From NCBI GenBank assembly GCA_904398675.1, contig CAJFPI010000046.1, positions 1-9,370 of the forward strand: a DNA stretch of 9,370 nucleotides, given 5' to 3'. Below are positions 1 to 6,784 of this stretch, one piece after another. Position numbers and translations under genes: made by a program. The notes below the pieces were generated by a model. It was not told where the DNA came from and made no database searches. It worked only from the letters and a program-made list of their open reading frames with translations. The stretch's first letter is position 1, and each line of letters opens with the position of its first letter. Source of the stretch: an uncultured Oscillospiraceae bacterium (lineage in GTDB: Bacteria > Bacillota > Clostridia > Oscillospirales > Oscillospiraceae).

Positions 1-49
1 CGTAAAGCTCACCCGCTACGAGCTGGAGAAGATGTTCAAAAGAGCGTAA
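1..49 (+). CDS. mutL: DNA mismatch repair protein MutL, C-terminal end (partial)
   Basis: Only the last 15 codons and the TAA stop (47-49) are in the window, reading VKLTRYELEKMFKRA. A tail of the form T-x-YE-x-EKMFKR is what I recall for the end of MutL in Firmicutes, where it closes the C-terminal dimerisation and endonuclease domain. The downstream genes miaA and hfq support this, because mutL-miaA-hfq is a classic gene order. The upstream part is missing, so the identity rests on a short tail plus context. A long spacer with terminator-like hairpins follows, so mutL is probably not co-transcribed fully with miaA. Confidence 0.7.
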   Translation, partial: VKLTRYELEKMFKRA

Positions 50-84
50 ATGCTTTTTCCCTTTTAAAAGTATTTTTCCCACCC

Positions 85-152
85 CCCTTTTCTTTTCGTC
101 TTGCCGAAAAGAAAAGCGCCGTGGACGGTGGAAAAGAAAAGGGCGCTTTTTT
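85..152 (+). terminator. Terminator-like set of competing hairpins after mutL
   Basis: Three pairings are visible. A 12-bp perfect stem joins 87-98 (CTTTTCTTTTCG) to 105-116 with a 6-nt loop. A 9-bp stem joins 112-120 (AAAAGCGCC) to 142-150 (GGCGCTTTT) and ends in a run of T (147-152), as in an intrinsic terminator. A third pairing of 13 bp joins 85-97 to 131-143 and would exclude the others. The simplest reading is the mutL terminator. The overlap of stems also resembles an attenuator, which is only inferred. Confidence 0.55.
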
Positions 153-160
153 CCAAATAG

Positions 161-660
161 GGAAACTCCGTCCCTCTTCCACCAGACCAATCCGCTTTCG
201 CCGCCGATGTGTGTCACTACTCCTTTTTCCGCGCTTTCCGCTCCGCTGCGCGCTGCCCTGGTGGTGAGATGGTAGACGAACACCCTACCGCATTTCGCCG
301 CAGCAGCGCTAAGCGCCAGCGAGGAGCGCGGTAATAGACGTAGCGAGACACGAATCGCAGCGAAAGGAGAATTTTTTCGCCGGAGAAAAGAAAACTATCT
401 CTGTCAGACAAAAAGTTTTTCTCTTGGACCGGCCGCGGCCCGTTTATCTCCGGGCCAAGCGCCGCCGCACAGCGGCGGTTGCCCTCCGATACACGCCTGC
501 GGGCGTAGTCTTTTTTCAAAAAGAGAATGGGGGGCGGGAAAGCGTTCCTTTCATGGGGGCGGAACCCGTTCCTAAGAGGTGCGCCCCCGGAGGGTTGGGA
601 ACCCTCTCCTTTCGGCAAGGCTGCCGAAAGAGCCCCCTCCCCGGCAGGGGAAAACAAAAC
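161..660. repeat. Gene-free spacer rich in inverted repeats, probable dispersed intergenic repeat
   Basis: No open frame here has a credible start, ribosome site or recognisable family. The stretch contains many short inverted repeats. Nested stems are 229-235/325-331 (CCGCGCT/AGCGCGG), 250-256/303-309 (GCGCTGC/GCAGCGC) and 271-275/285-289. Further stems are 462-468/472-478 with loop ACA, 493-497/502-506, 509-515/518-524, 590-596/600-606 and 609-617/622-630 (CTTTCGGCA, loop AGGC). There is also the palindrome GGCCGCGGCC at 431-440. The base pattern is unlike the flanking coding sequence. I read it as a mosaic of repeat elements or structured RNA rather than a gene. Whether it recurs in the genome cannot be told from one window. 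Confidence 0.45.
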
Positions 661-672
661 AGGAGAATGCCT

Positions 673-1623
673 ATGGCAGAAAAACCAAAGCTCCTCTGTG
701 TGGTGGGCCCCACCGCCTGCGGGAAGACCCGGATGGGTGTGCTGCTGGCAAAGCGCTATGGCGGCGAGGTGGTCAGCGTGGACTCCATGCAGATCTACCG
801 GGGCCTTCCCATCGGTACCGCCGCCCCCACGGCGGAGGAGATGGAGGGCGTGCCTCACCACATGGTGGCGGTGGCGGATGTGCGGGAGAGCTGGTCCGCC
901 GCCCGGTTTGTGCGCGAGGCGGACCGCTGCATTCAGGACATCCTGGCCCGGGGAAGGCGCCCGGTGCTGGTGGGGGGGACGGGCCTCTACCTGGACGCCC
1001 TTGTGGCCGGGCGGGACTTTGCCGCCGGCAGCGCCGGAGGGGAGGTCCGCGCCGCGCTGCAGCAGCGGCTGGAGCAGGAGGGGATCGAGCCCCTTCTCCG
1101 CCAGCTGCGGGAGGTGGACCCCGCGGCGGCGGACCGGATCCCCCAGGGCGATGTCAAGCGGATCCTCCGGGCCCTGGAGGTGTATCTGGAGACGGGGGAG
1201 ACCATCACCGCCCACAACGCCGCCGACCGGGCCAGGGAGCGGAAATATGACCCGGTCTATCTGGGCCTTGCCTTCCGGGACCGGGCGGACATGCGCGCGC
1301 GGATCAACCGGCGGGTGGATGAGATGGTGGACCATGGCCTTCTGGAGGAGGCCCGCTGGCTTTTGGGGCAGGACCTTCCCCGGGACTGCACCGCCCTCCA
1401 GGCCATCGGCTACAAGGAGCTGGGAGCCTATCTCCGGGGGGAGGCGGCGCTGGGGCAGGCGGTGGAGGAGGTAAAGCTCCGGTCCCGGCAGTATGCCAAG
1501 CGGCAGCTCACCTGGCTCAGGCGCAACGGGGAGATCCACTGGATTTTTTGGGACAAGGTCCTCGATTTTGATAAGGCTTTGCAGGAAGCGACAGAAATTT
1601 TAGCCGTCCAGGGGTTAGGATAG
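673..1623 (+). CDS. miaA: tRNA dimethylallyltransferase MiaA
   Basis: The 316-residue product matches the usual length of MiaA. This enzyme transfers a dimethylallyl group from dimethylallyl diphosphate to N6 of A37 in tRNAs reading UNN codons, giving i6A in the cytoplasm. Visible motifs are the P-loop GPTACGKT (residues 12-19), DSMQIYRGLPIGTAAP starting at residue 37, VGGTGLY near residue 100, the GYKELG segment, and the C-terminal RQYAKRQLTWLRR typical of the family. The start chosen is the ATG at 673, about 7 bases after AGGAG (661-665). The ATG at 667 is too close to that site. The frame stays open upstream to 424, but that part lies in the repeat-rich spacer and looks spurious. hfq follows 61 bases downstream, and the two are probably co-transcribed. 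Confidence 0.95.
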   Translation: MAEKPKLLCVVGPTACGKTRMGVLLAKRYGGEVVSVDSMQIYRGLPIGTAAPTAEEMEGVPHHMVAVADVRESWSAARFVREADRCIQDILARGRRPVLVGGTGLYLDALVAGRDFAAGSAGGEVRAALQQRLEQEGIEPLLRQLREVDPAAADRIPQGDVKRILRALEVYLETGETITAHNAADRARERKYDPVYLGLAFRDRADMRARINRRVDEMVDHGLLEEARWLLGQDLPRDCTALQAIGYKELGAYLRGEAALGQAVEEVKLRSRQYAKRQLTWLRRNGEIHWIFWDKVLDFDKALQEATEILAVQGLG

Positions 1624-1629
1624 ACCCAG

Positions 1630-1653
1630 GGCGGACAAGCGGTTTTGTCTGCC
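1630..1653 (+). other. Hairpin in the miaA-hfq gap
   Basis: GGCGGACAA (1630-1638) pairs with TTGTCTGCC (1645-1653) with one G-U pair and a 6-nt loop. No T run follows, so it is not a standard intrinsic terminator. It could be an RNA processing or stabilising element ahead of the hfq ribosome site. Function is unknown. Confidence 0.35.
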
Positions 1654-1684
1654 ACTGATATACATATAGAAGGAGTGCAGACAA

Positions 1685-1912
1685 ATGGGAAAAGAAGCAG
1701 CATTGCAGGACGTATTCCTCGCCCAGACCCGGCGCAGCGGCTGTCAGGTCACCGTGTTTTTGGTGAACGGCTTTCAGATCCGGGGCACCATCGCCGGCTA
1801 CGACGCCTTTACGGTGGTGCTCAACAGCGACGGGAAACAAAATATGATCTACAAGCACGCCATCTCCACCATCGCGCCTATCCGGCCGGTGGAGCTGACC
1901 GGTGAGATCTAA
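1685..1912 (+). CDS. hfq: RNA chaperone Hfq
   Basis: This 75-residue protein is a full-length, tail-less Hfq of the Gram-positive kind. Hfq forms a hexameric ring that binds U-rich and A-rich RNA and pairs small RNAs with mRNAs. The Sm1 region includes VNGFQIRGTIAGYDAFTVVL (residues 28-47), and the Sm2 region contains IYKHAIST (55-62) with the K57-H58 pair that lines the proximal RNA-binding pore. Two arginines (R16, R17) lie where the rim residues of other Hfq proteins are. The start at 1685 is preceded by AAGGAG (1670-1675). It lies directly behind miaA, the conserved partner order. Confidence 0.95.
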   Translation: MGKEAALQDVFLAQTRRSGCQVTVFLVNGFQIRGTIAGYDAFTVVLNSDGKQNMIYKHAISTIAPIRPVELTGEI

Positions 1913-1946
1913 AAGCGGGGGGTGCGCCAAGAGAGAAAGGCGGCCC

Positions 1947-3224
1947 ATGAAAGAGAGCAATTTTGTGTGGAAAATTCTGGGGGTCGCAGGGGTGGCGGCA
2001 GTTCTGGTCTACTTTGGGGCCGTCCTGTCCGGCTACCTCCTGGACCCCCTGACCACTACGGTAGCCTACCCCTATCAGAGCGACGAGACCATCACCGTCT
2101 CGGGCTATCTGGTCCGGGAGGAGGAGGTTCTGCCCAGCTATGACGGCCTTCTGTACATCAGCCGGGACGAGGGGGAGCGGGTCTCCGCCGGGGGCAGCGT
2201 GGCAGTTGTCTACCACAGCGAGGAGGCGCTGGCAGACGCCCAGGAGCTCAAACAGCTGCGCCAGCAGCTGGAGCAGCTGGAGTATGCCCAGAGCGTGGCC
2301 TCCGGCAGCCAGGAGGTGCTGCAGCTGGACAGCAGCATCAGCGAGGAGATCTTCGCGCTGAAAAGCGCCATGGAAACCGGGCGGTATACCGCCGCGGAGG
2401 ACGCGGCGGAGACCCTGGAGACCTACATCCTGAAACGGGAGTACACCTACAGCGGGGAGAGCGATGTGGAGAGCCAGCTGGAGAGCCTCAGCAGCCAGAT
2501 CCGTACCCTGTCAGCCACCGCCCGGCAGGGCAGCACCTCCGTCACCGTCTCCCAGGGGGGCTACTACTCCTCTCTGGTGGACGGATATGAGGCGGTTCTC
2601 ACGCCGGACATGCTGGAGGAGCTGACGCCCAGCCAGCTGAAGGCCATAGCGCCGGACGCCTCCCTTACCTCCAACGTGGGGAAGATCATCTACGGCAGCC
2701 GCTGGTACTATGTTGCGGTGCTGTCGGAGCAGGATGCGGCGCAGCTGTGGGAGGGGGAGGAGGTCTCCCTCCGCTTTGTCAGCGGCCTGGAGCAGGATGT
2801 CCCCATGACTGTGGACCGGATCAGCACCGCGGAAAACGGGCAGCAGCTGGTGGTCCTCTCAGCGGACCGCTATATCTCTGTTACCACCCTTCTCCGGGAT
2901 CAGAGTGCCCAGATCATTTTAAGCTCCTACAGCGGCATCCGGGTGCCCAAGACGGCGGTGCGGGTGTGGGATACCACCATGGAAAATGAGGAGGGGGAGG
3001 AGGAGAGCGTCTCCCTCACCGGGGTTTACTGCCGGGTGGGCACCATGGCCCGCTTTAAGCCGGTGGAGATCCTCTATCAGGGAGAGGATTACTATTTGGT
3101 CCAGGCGGCGCCGGACCAGATGGGCAGCCTTTCGGAGACCGGCCGGGAGCTGCGCACGCTGCGCAGCGGCGATGAAATTATTGTTACAGCAAAAGAACTA
3201 TATGATGGAAAGGTGATCGGTTAA
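1947..3224 (+). CDS. HlyD-like membrane-anchored protein in the division cluster
   Basis: The 425-residue protein has one N-terminal membrane segment (about residues 8-32) and a large extracytoplasmic part. Residues about 51-90 (VSGYLVREEEVL, then GDxV-like turn DEGERVSAGGSVAVVY) resemble the split biotinyl-lipoyl fold of HlyD-type membrane fusion proteins. A short glutamine-rich coiled coil follows at 93-115, and a barrel-like region with YSGIRVPKTAVRVW lies nearer the C-terminus. The start at 1947 follows AAAGG (1936-1940). An in-frame GTG at 1902 would overlap hfq and lacks a good ribosome site. No ABC transporter or outer-membrane partner is nearby. It ends two bases before ylmE, so it is in the same operon as ylmE and sepF. 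Its substrate and role are not known, and a link to cell-envelope assembly or division is inferred from position only. Confidence 0.75.
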   Translation: MKESNFVWKILGVAGVAAVLVYFGAVLSGYLLDPLTTTVAYPYQSDETITVSGYLVREEEVLPSYDGLLYISRDEGERVSAGGSVAVVYHSEEALADAQELKQLRQQLEQLEYAQSVASGSQEVLQLDSSISEEIFALKSAMETGRYTAAEDAAETLETYILKREYTYSGESDVESQLESLSSQIRTLSATARQGSTSVTVSQGGYYSSLVDGYEAVLTPDMLEELTPSQLKAIAPDASLTSNVGKIIYGSRWYYVAVLSEQDAAQLWEGEEVSLRFVSGLEQDVPMTVDRISTAENGQQLVVLSADRYISVTTLLRDQSAQIILSSYSGIRVPKTAVRVWDTTMENEEGEEESVSLTGVYCRVGTMARFKPVEILYQGEDYYLVQAAPDQMGSLSETGRELRTLRSGDEIIVTAKELYDGKVIG

Positions 3225-3226
3225 GT

Positions 3227-3949
3227 ATGTCAATCAGAGAGAATTTGCAATCCGTCCGCCAGAGGATGGCCGCTGCGGCAGAGAAAGCCGGGCGGAAACC
3301 GGAGGAGATCCTTCTGGTAGGTGCCAGCAAGATGAACGACGCCGCCGCCTGCCGCGAGGCCATCGCCGCCGGTATCGACGCGCTGGGGGAGAACCGGGTG
3401 CAGGAGCTGCTGGCCAAGTATGACCAGGGGGCCTATGCGGGGGCGCCGCTGCACTTTATCGGCCACCTCCAGCGCAACAAGGTCCGCCAGATCATCGGCA
3501 AGGTGGATCTGATCCACTCCGTCTCCTCCATCCCCCTGCTGGAGGAGATCGACCGCCAGGCGGAAAAGCACGGCATTGTCCAGCCTATTTTGCTGGAGGT
3601 GAACATCGGCGGCGAGGAGAGCAAGAGCGGCTTTGCTCCCGGCGAGGTGGAGGAGGCCGCCTGGCGGGCAAAGGAACTGTCCCATGTGGAGATGAAGGGG
3701 CTGATGACCATCCCTCCGGTGGAGCGTGAGCCACATGGAAACATGCCCTATTTTCAGCAGGTTTACCGTCTTTATATTGACATAGGGGAAAAAGTGTTCC
3801 ATAATAAGTTCGAATATCTGTCGATGGGCATGAGCGACGATTTTGAGGACGCCATTGCCGCCGGAGCCACCATTGTCCGGGTGGGTACGGCTATTTTCGG
3901 CGCGAGAAACTACAACAACGAAGGAGGCAACGTCCATGGGAATATTTGA
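3227..3949 (+). CDS. ylmE: YggS/YlmE-family PLP homeostasis protein
   Basis: This 240-residue protein has the usual length of the YggS/PLPBP family, which binds pyridoxal 5'-phosphate on a single-domain TIM barrel and balances the cell's B6 and amino-acid pools without known catalysis. The PLP lysine is probably K35 in LLVGASKM. Other family blocks are LGENRVQEL (53-61), HFIGHLQRNK (76-85), IHSVSS (96-101), LLEVNIGGEESKSGF (122-136), KGLMTIPP (157-164) and the phosphate-binding end SMGMSDDFEDAIAAGATIVR with VGTAIFG. The start at 3227 has GGAAAGG upstream and is 2 bases after the preceding stop. The 3' end overlaps sepF by 14 bases. The name ylmE is used because of the adjacent sepF, the arrangement known from Bacillus. 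Confidence 0.92.
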   Translation: MSIRENLQSVRQRMAAAAEKAGRKPEEILLVGASKMNDAAACREAIAAGIDALGENRVQELLAKYDQGAYAGAPLHFIGHLQRNKVRQIIGKVDLIHSVSSIPLLEEIDRQAEKHGIVQPILLEVNIGGEESKSGFAPGEVEEAAWRAKELSHVEMKGLMTIPPVEREPHGNMPYFQQVYRLYIDIGEKVFHNKFEYLSMGMSDDFEDAIAAGATIVRVGTAIFGARNYNNEGGNVHGNI

Positions 3950-4388
3950 TGAGGTGAAGAAGATCTTCAATCCCTATGAGGATGAGGACGACTATGAGGA
4001 GGAGTATGAGGAGCAGGAGCCCTCGCCTTTTGTAGACGACCGCAGCCGGCCGGAGCGCAAATCCTCCAGCCTGGACGACCGCCGCAACAAAGTGGTGAAC
4101 ATCGCCGCCACCACCCAGCTGAAGGTGGTGCTGGTCAAGCCCGAGCGCTTTGAGATGGCCAGCGAGATCGCCGACCACCTGAAGGAGAAACGGACGGTAG
4201 TGATCAACCTGGAGTCCACCCAGAAGGATATCGCCCGGCGGCTCATCGACTTCCTCTCCGGCGTGGCCTACGCCAGCGAGGGGCGCATCAAGAAGGTGGC
4301 TGCCAACACCTATATCATCACCCCCTACCATGTGGAGCTGGTGGGGGATCTGCTGGACGAGCTGGAGAGCAACGGCCTGTATTTTTAA
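3936..4388 (+). CDS. sepF: Cell division protein SepF
   Basis: The 150-residue product is a standard SepF, a membrane-associated protein that binds the FtsZ C-terminal tail and aligns FtsZ filaments in the division septum. The N-terminus MGIFDEVKKIF is the amphipathic membrane-anchoring helix. Residues about 14-30 form a very acidic linker. The C-terminal core (about 61-147) contains RTVVINLE, ARRLIDFLSGVAYA and the closing ITPYHVEL plus LLDELESNGLYF. AAGGAGG (3921-3927) lies 8 bases before the ATG, inside the end of ylmE. The 14-base overlap with ylmE suggests coupled translation. divIVA follows 15 bases after the stop. Confidence 0.95.
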   Translation: MGIFDEVKKIFNPYEDEDDYEEEYEEQEPSPFVDDRSRPERKSSSLDDRRNKVVNIAATTQLKVVLVKPERFEMASEIADHLKEKRTVVINLESTQKDIARRLIDFLSGVAYASEGRIKKVAANTYIITPYHVELVGDLLDELESNGLYF

Positions 4389-4403
4389 GGGAGGAACAGA
4401 GAG

Positions 4404-5384
4404 ATGTTGACGCCTCAGGAAGTGAGCAGCAAAACCTTCCCAAAGGCTGTGATGGGTGGCTATGGAATGGCCTCTGTGGACGAATTTCTGGACAGGCTGA
4501 CGGAGGACTACACCAGCCTGTTCAAGGAAAACGCCGCGCTGAAAAACAAGGTCAAGCAGCTGAATGACAAGATCGAGGAGTACCGCAAGGTGGACGAGAC
4601 CATGCGGGCCACCCTCCTGGCCGCCCAGAAGATGGCCGACGAGATCGTGGCCCAGGCCGAGGCCAAGCGGGACGCCGCGATGCAGGAGGTGGAGCAGCGC
4701 CGCTCCGAGCTGATGGGCGACGCGGAGCAGGTGGCCAAAAACCGCATCGAGGAGCTCCGGCAGCAGGTAGCCCAGGAGGAGCAGCGGCTGGCGGAGAAAA
4801 AGGCCCAGGTGGATGAGGCTGTGTCCGCCGAGGACTACCGCCTGGAGAAGACCAGGAACGCGGTGCGGAAGTTTATGGAGATCGCCCGGGGCAACTGCCA
4901 GGAGCAGATGAAGATCCTGGCCCGGCTGGAGGAGATGGTTCCGCCGCCGCCGGTGCGGCAGGAGCCGCCCGCCGCCCCGGCTGTGCCGGTTATGCCGGAG
5001 GTGCAGGCCGCCGCGGCGCCTGTGGAGGCCTCCGCCCCTCACGAGGAGGAGGCCGCCCCGCTGGACGCGGTGGAACCGGAGGACTTCCCCCCGCCTGCGG
5101 ATGACCTGATGCAGGAGGACGAGGAGGACGAGGTTGTGGATGAGAACTTCTTCACCAGCCCGCTGCCCAGCATCTCCCACCTGCGGGAGCGGCTGCACCG
5201 CAGGGAGCGCCGCCGGGACTGGGATGTGGATGAAGAGACCGTGGAGAAGAGCATCCGTTCCACAGTGTCCCAGGCTAAGGCGGAGGAGCAGGGGACGCTG
5301 TTTGAATCCGACCCGGAGGAGGCCACGCGGATCATCAATCTGGATGACCTGCAGTTTGGCCGCAACTATAAGCACGACGACTGA
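4404..5384 (+). CDS. divIVA: DivIVA-domain cell division/polarity protein with long acidic tail
   Basis: The N-terminal domain (residues 1-60) has the DivIVA pattern: LTPQEVSSKTFPKAVMGGYG, then VDEFLDRL, which anchors to curved membranes at septum and poles. A long charged coiled coil spans about 33-175. After it come a proline/alanine-rich linker (180-212), an acidic stretch (213-247), a basic RERLHRRERRRDW patch (261-273) and a final ATRIINLDDLQFGRNY segment. At 326 residues it is about twice the length I recall for the B. subtilis protein (about 164), and the extra length is all C-terminal. The start at 4404 follows GGGAGG. Genes ylmG and ylmH, which sit between sepF and divIVA in Bacillus, are absent here. 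Related functions such as GpsB or a SepIVA-like role cannot be excluded. Confidence 0.88.
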   Translation: MLTPQEVSSKTFPKAVMGGYGMASVDEFLDRLTEDYTSLFKENAALKNKVKQLNDKIEEYRKVDETMRATLLAAQKMADEIVAQAEAKRDAAMQEVEQRRSELMGDAEQVAKNRIEELRQQVAQEEQRLAEKKAQVDEAVSAEDYRLEKTRNAVRKFMEIARGNCQEQMKILARLEEMVPPPPVRQEPPAAPAVPVMPEVQAAAAPVEASAPHEEEAAPLDAVEPEDFPPPADDLMQEDEEDEVVDENFFTSPLPSISHLRERLHRRERRRDWDVDEETVEKSIRSTVSQAKAEEQGTLFESDPEEATRIINLDDLQFGRNYKHDD

Positions 5385-5559
5385 TTTGGCACAGAGGCGT
5401 ATGTGCTGCCGGCATGGCTTGTCGGCAGAGCAGGGCAGGGCCCGGTTCCCATATACGCGCGCTTGGCCCGGCCTCTGTGCTGCATAGCTGCTTTACTGTG
5501 TTTCACAGCCAAATAGGCGGCCTCCGGCCGCCGGTTGTCCCTGGAGGGGAGGCGTCTGT
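5385..5559 (+). other. Structured spacer between divIVA and the HAD gene
   Basis: No gene is seen. A 10-bp perfect inverted repeat closes a large loop: GCACAGAGGC (5389-5398) with GCCTCTGTGC (5471-5480). Further hairpins are CTGTG-TTT-CACAG (5496-5508) and GGCGGCC-TCC-GGCCGCC (5516-5532), the last about ten bases ahead of the HAD ribosome site. No T run follows any of them, so none is a textbook terminator. The stretch may end the divIVA transcript or form a leader for the next gene. Confidence 0.4.
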
Positions 5560-6432
5560 ATGGATAGAGAGCGGCCCGTTGTGGCGATCCTGTACGACTA
5601 CGACAAGACCTTGTGTACCCAGGACATGCAGAACTACGGCTTTATCCCAAGCCTGGGCATGGTGCCGGAGGACTTCTGGCGCCTGGCCAACCGCTTTGGC
5701 TGGAAGGAGAAGATGGACGGCATCCTGGCCTATATGTACACCATGGTGCAGACCTGCCGGGAGCGGGGGGTGCTCTTCACCCGGGAGACCCTGAAACGCC
5801 AGGGGCGGCATATCTCCTTTTTCCCCGGCGTGGCGGACTGGTTTGACCGGATCAACCGCTTTGGGGATAAGCAGGGGGTGACGGTGGAGCACTATGTCAT
5901 CTCCTCCGGCCTCAGGGAGATCATCGAGGGCAGCGCCATTGCCGGCGCCTTCAAGGAGATCTACGCCAGCGAGTTTTACTACAACGAGGCGGGGGAGCCG
6001 GTGTGGCCCAAAATGGCGGTGAATTTCACGGCCAAGACCCAGTTTGTCTACCGGATCAACAAGGGCGTTCTGGACGTGTCCAACGACCATGACCTGAACG
6101 CGTCCATGCCCGACGACAGCAAGCGCGTTCCCTTCACCAGCATGATCTATGTGGGGGACGGGCTCAGCGACGTTCCCTGCATGAAGATGATGCGCTCCTA
6201 CGGGGGTCAGGCCATCGCCGTCTACCAGGCGGTGAACAAAAGGGGTGTGGAGCAGCTGCTGCGGGATGGGCGGGTGGATTTCATCTTCCCCGCCGACTAC
6301 CGGGAGGGCAGCGACCTGGAAAACACCATGAAGAATATCATCCGCAAGATGGCGGTGAGCCAGCGCCTGGAGGAGGAGAGCGCCCAGCAGCTGCGCTCTG
6401 TCCGGGAGCGGGAAGGAGGAGTGAACAAATGA
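5560..6432 (+). CDS. HAD-superfamily hydrolase (putative phosphatase)
   Basis: The 290-residue protein shows the haloacid dehalogenase catalytic motifs. Motif I is YDYDKTL with D13 as likely nucleophile and D15 as acid/base, motif II is the serine in VISSG (113-117), motif III is a lysine, probably K159 in FTAKT, and motif IV is GDGLSD (199-204), which binds Mg2+. A helical insertion of about 90 residues between motifs I and II suggests a C1-type cap. It is likely a cytoplasmic phosphatase. The substrate cannot be named. The start at 5560 is preceded by GGAGGGGAGG (5543-5552). The stop overlaps the next start as ATGA, so the two genes are translationally coupled. Confidence 0.85.
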   Translation: MDRERPVVAILYDYDKTLCTQDMQNYGFIPSLGMVPEDFWRLANRFGWKEKMDGILAYMYTMVQTCRERGVLFTRETLKRQGRHISFFPGVADWFDRINRFGDKQGVTVEHYVISSGLREIIEGSAIAGAFKEIYASEFYYNEAGEPVWPKMAVNFTAKTQFVYRINKGVLDVSNDHDLNASMPDDSKRVPFTSMIYVGDGLSDVPCMKMMRSYGGQAIAVYQAVNKRGVEQLLRDGRVDFIFPADYREGSDLENTMKNIIRKMAVSQRLEEESAQQLRSVREREGGVNK

Positions 6433-6641
6433 TGCATATGGAGGACTGTCCCGCCTGCCGGGAGGGCGTGGGCTCCCTGGAGCACGAGGGGGGCTGGTGC
6501 GTCTATATCCAGTGCCTGGACTGCGGCGCGCGGACGGCGGAGTTTCCCTATCGTACCGAGGCGGAGAAGGAGGAGGCTGAAAAAGCCGCCGTCCGCATGT
6601 GGAATATGGGGAAAGTGATCCGCAGCGAGCCGGGAGAATAA
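6429..6641 (+). CDS. Small Lar-like zinc-ribbon protein
   Basis: The 70-residue protein has two cysteine pairs, CPAC (7-10) and CLDC (29-32), around GGWCVYIQC, then CGARTAEFPYRTEAEKEEA and an AAVRMWNMG segment. This is the layout of the Lar-type restriction-alleviation family, small zinc-ribbon proteins common in phages and Firmicutes. A true anti-restriction role is not shown for such chromosomal copies. AAGGAGGAG (6413-6421) precedes the ATG at 6429, which overlaps the HAD stop by 4 bases. Its last 19 codons and downstream spacer occur again, diverged, at 7655-7821. Confidence 0.7.
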   Translation: MMHMEDCPACREGVGSLEHEGGWCVYIQCLDCGARTAEFPYRTEAEKEEAEKAAVRMWNMGKVIRSEPGE

Positions 6642-6759
6642 TACAAATAGTAATTTTCTTGATTTATACTACAATTCGGACTGGACGGGCGCACCGCGAA
6701 ACGGAAGGCGGCAGCCCCAAACAGGTCAAGCGGCGGCAGAGGGGTCTCTGCCGCTTTTT
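6584..6759 (+). repeat. Direct repeat copy A (end of Lar-like gene, spacer, terminator)
   Basis: By eye, 6584-6683 aligns to 7655-7753 at roughly 80-85% identity with two single-base gaps. Shared blocks include AGCCGCCGTCCGCATGTGGA, GTGATCCGCA, GAGCCGGGAGA, TAATACAAA, CAATT/AATTTT and GGACTG. The similarity then resumes as AGGTCAAG (6723-6730 and 7764-7771) and a GCGGCAG/CTGCCGC terminator stem. Copy A contains the intact end of the Lar-like gene, so it is likely the reference form. Confidence 0.75.
6733..6759 (+). terminator. Intrinsic terminator of the HAD/Lar-like operon
   Basis: GCGGCAGAG (6733-6741) pairs perfectly with CTCTGCCGC (6746-6754), loop GGGT, followed by five T (6755-6759). 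It lies 91 bases after the Lar-like stop and 25 bases before the next start, so it separates the two units. Confidence 0.85.
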
Positions 6760-6784
6760 CACACTTTCAGCAGGAGGGAAAGCC

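Noticed and set aside
424..672. N-terminal extension of miaA by 83 codons
   Set aside because: The extension lies in the inverted-repeat spacer, precedes the family's usual N-terminus and has no ribosome site, while AGGAG fits the ATG at 673.
217..1539. 440-codon open frame on the minus strand opposite miaA
   Set aside because: It is antisense to a clear miaA, is full of proline, glycine, leucine and histidine as expected from reading GC-rich codons backwards, and runs into the repeat-rich spacer. No family is recognisable.
3891..5375. 494-codon open frame on the minus strand opposite sepF and divIVA
   Set aside because: It is a low-complexity leucine/histidine/glycine shadow of two well-supported genes, with no ribosome site or family.
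6642..6683. Promoter at TATACT (6665-6670) ahead of the broken gene
   Set aside because: No acceptable -35 box lies 16-18 bases upstream, the site precedes the terminator at 6733-6759, and the -10-like bases are not kept in repeat copy B.
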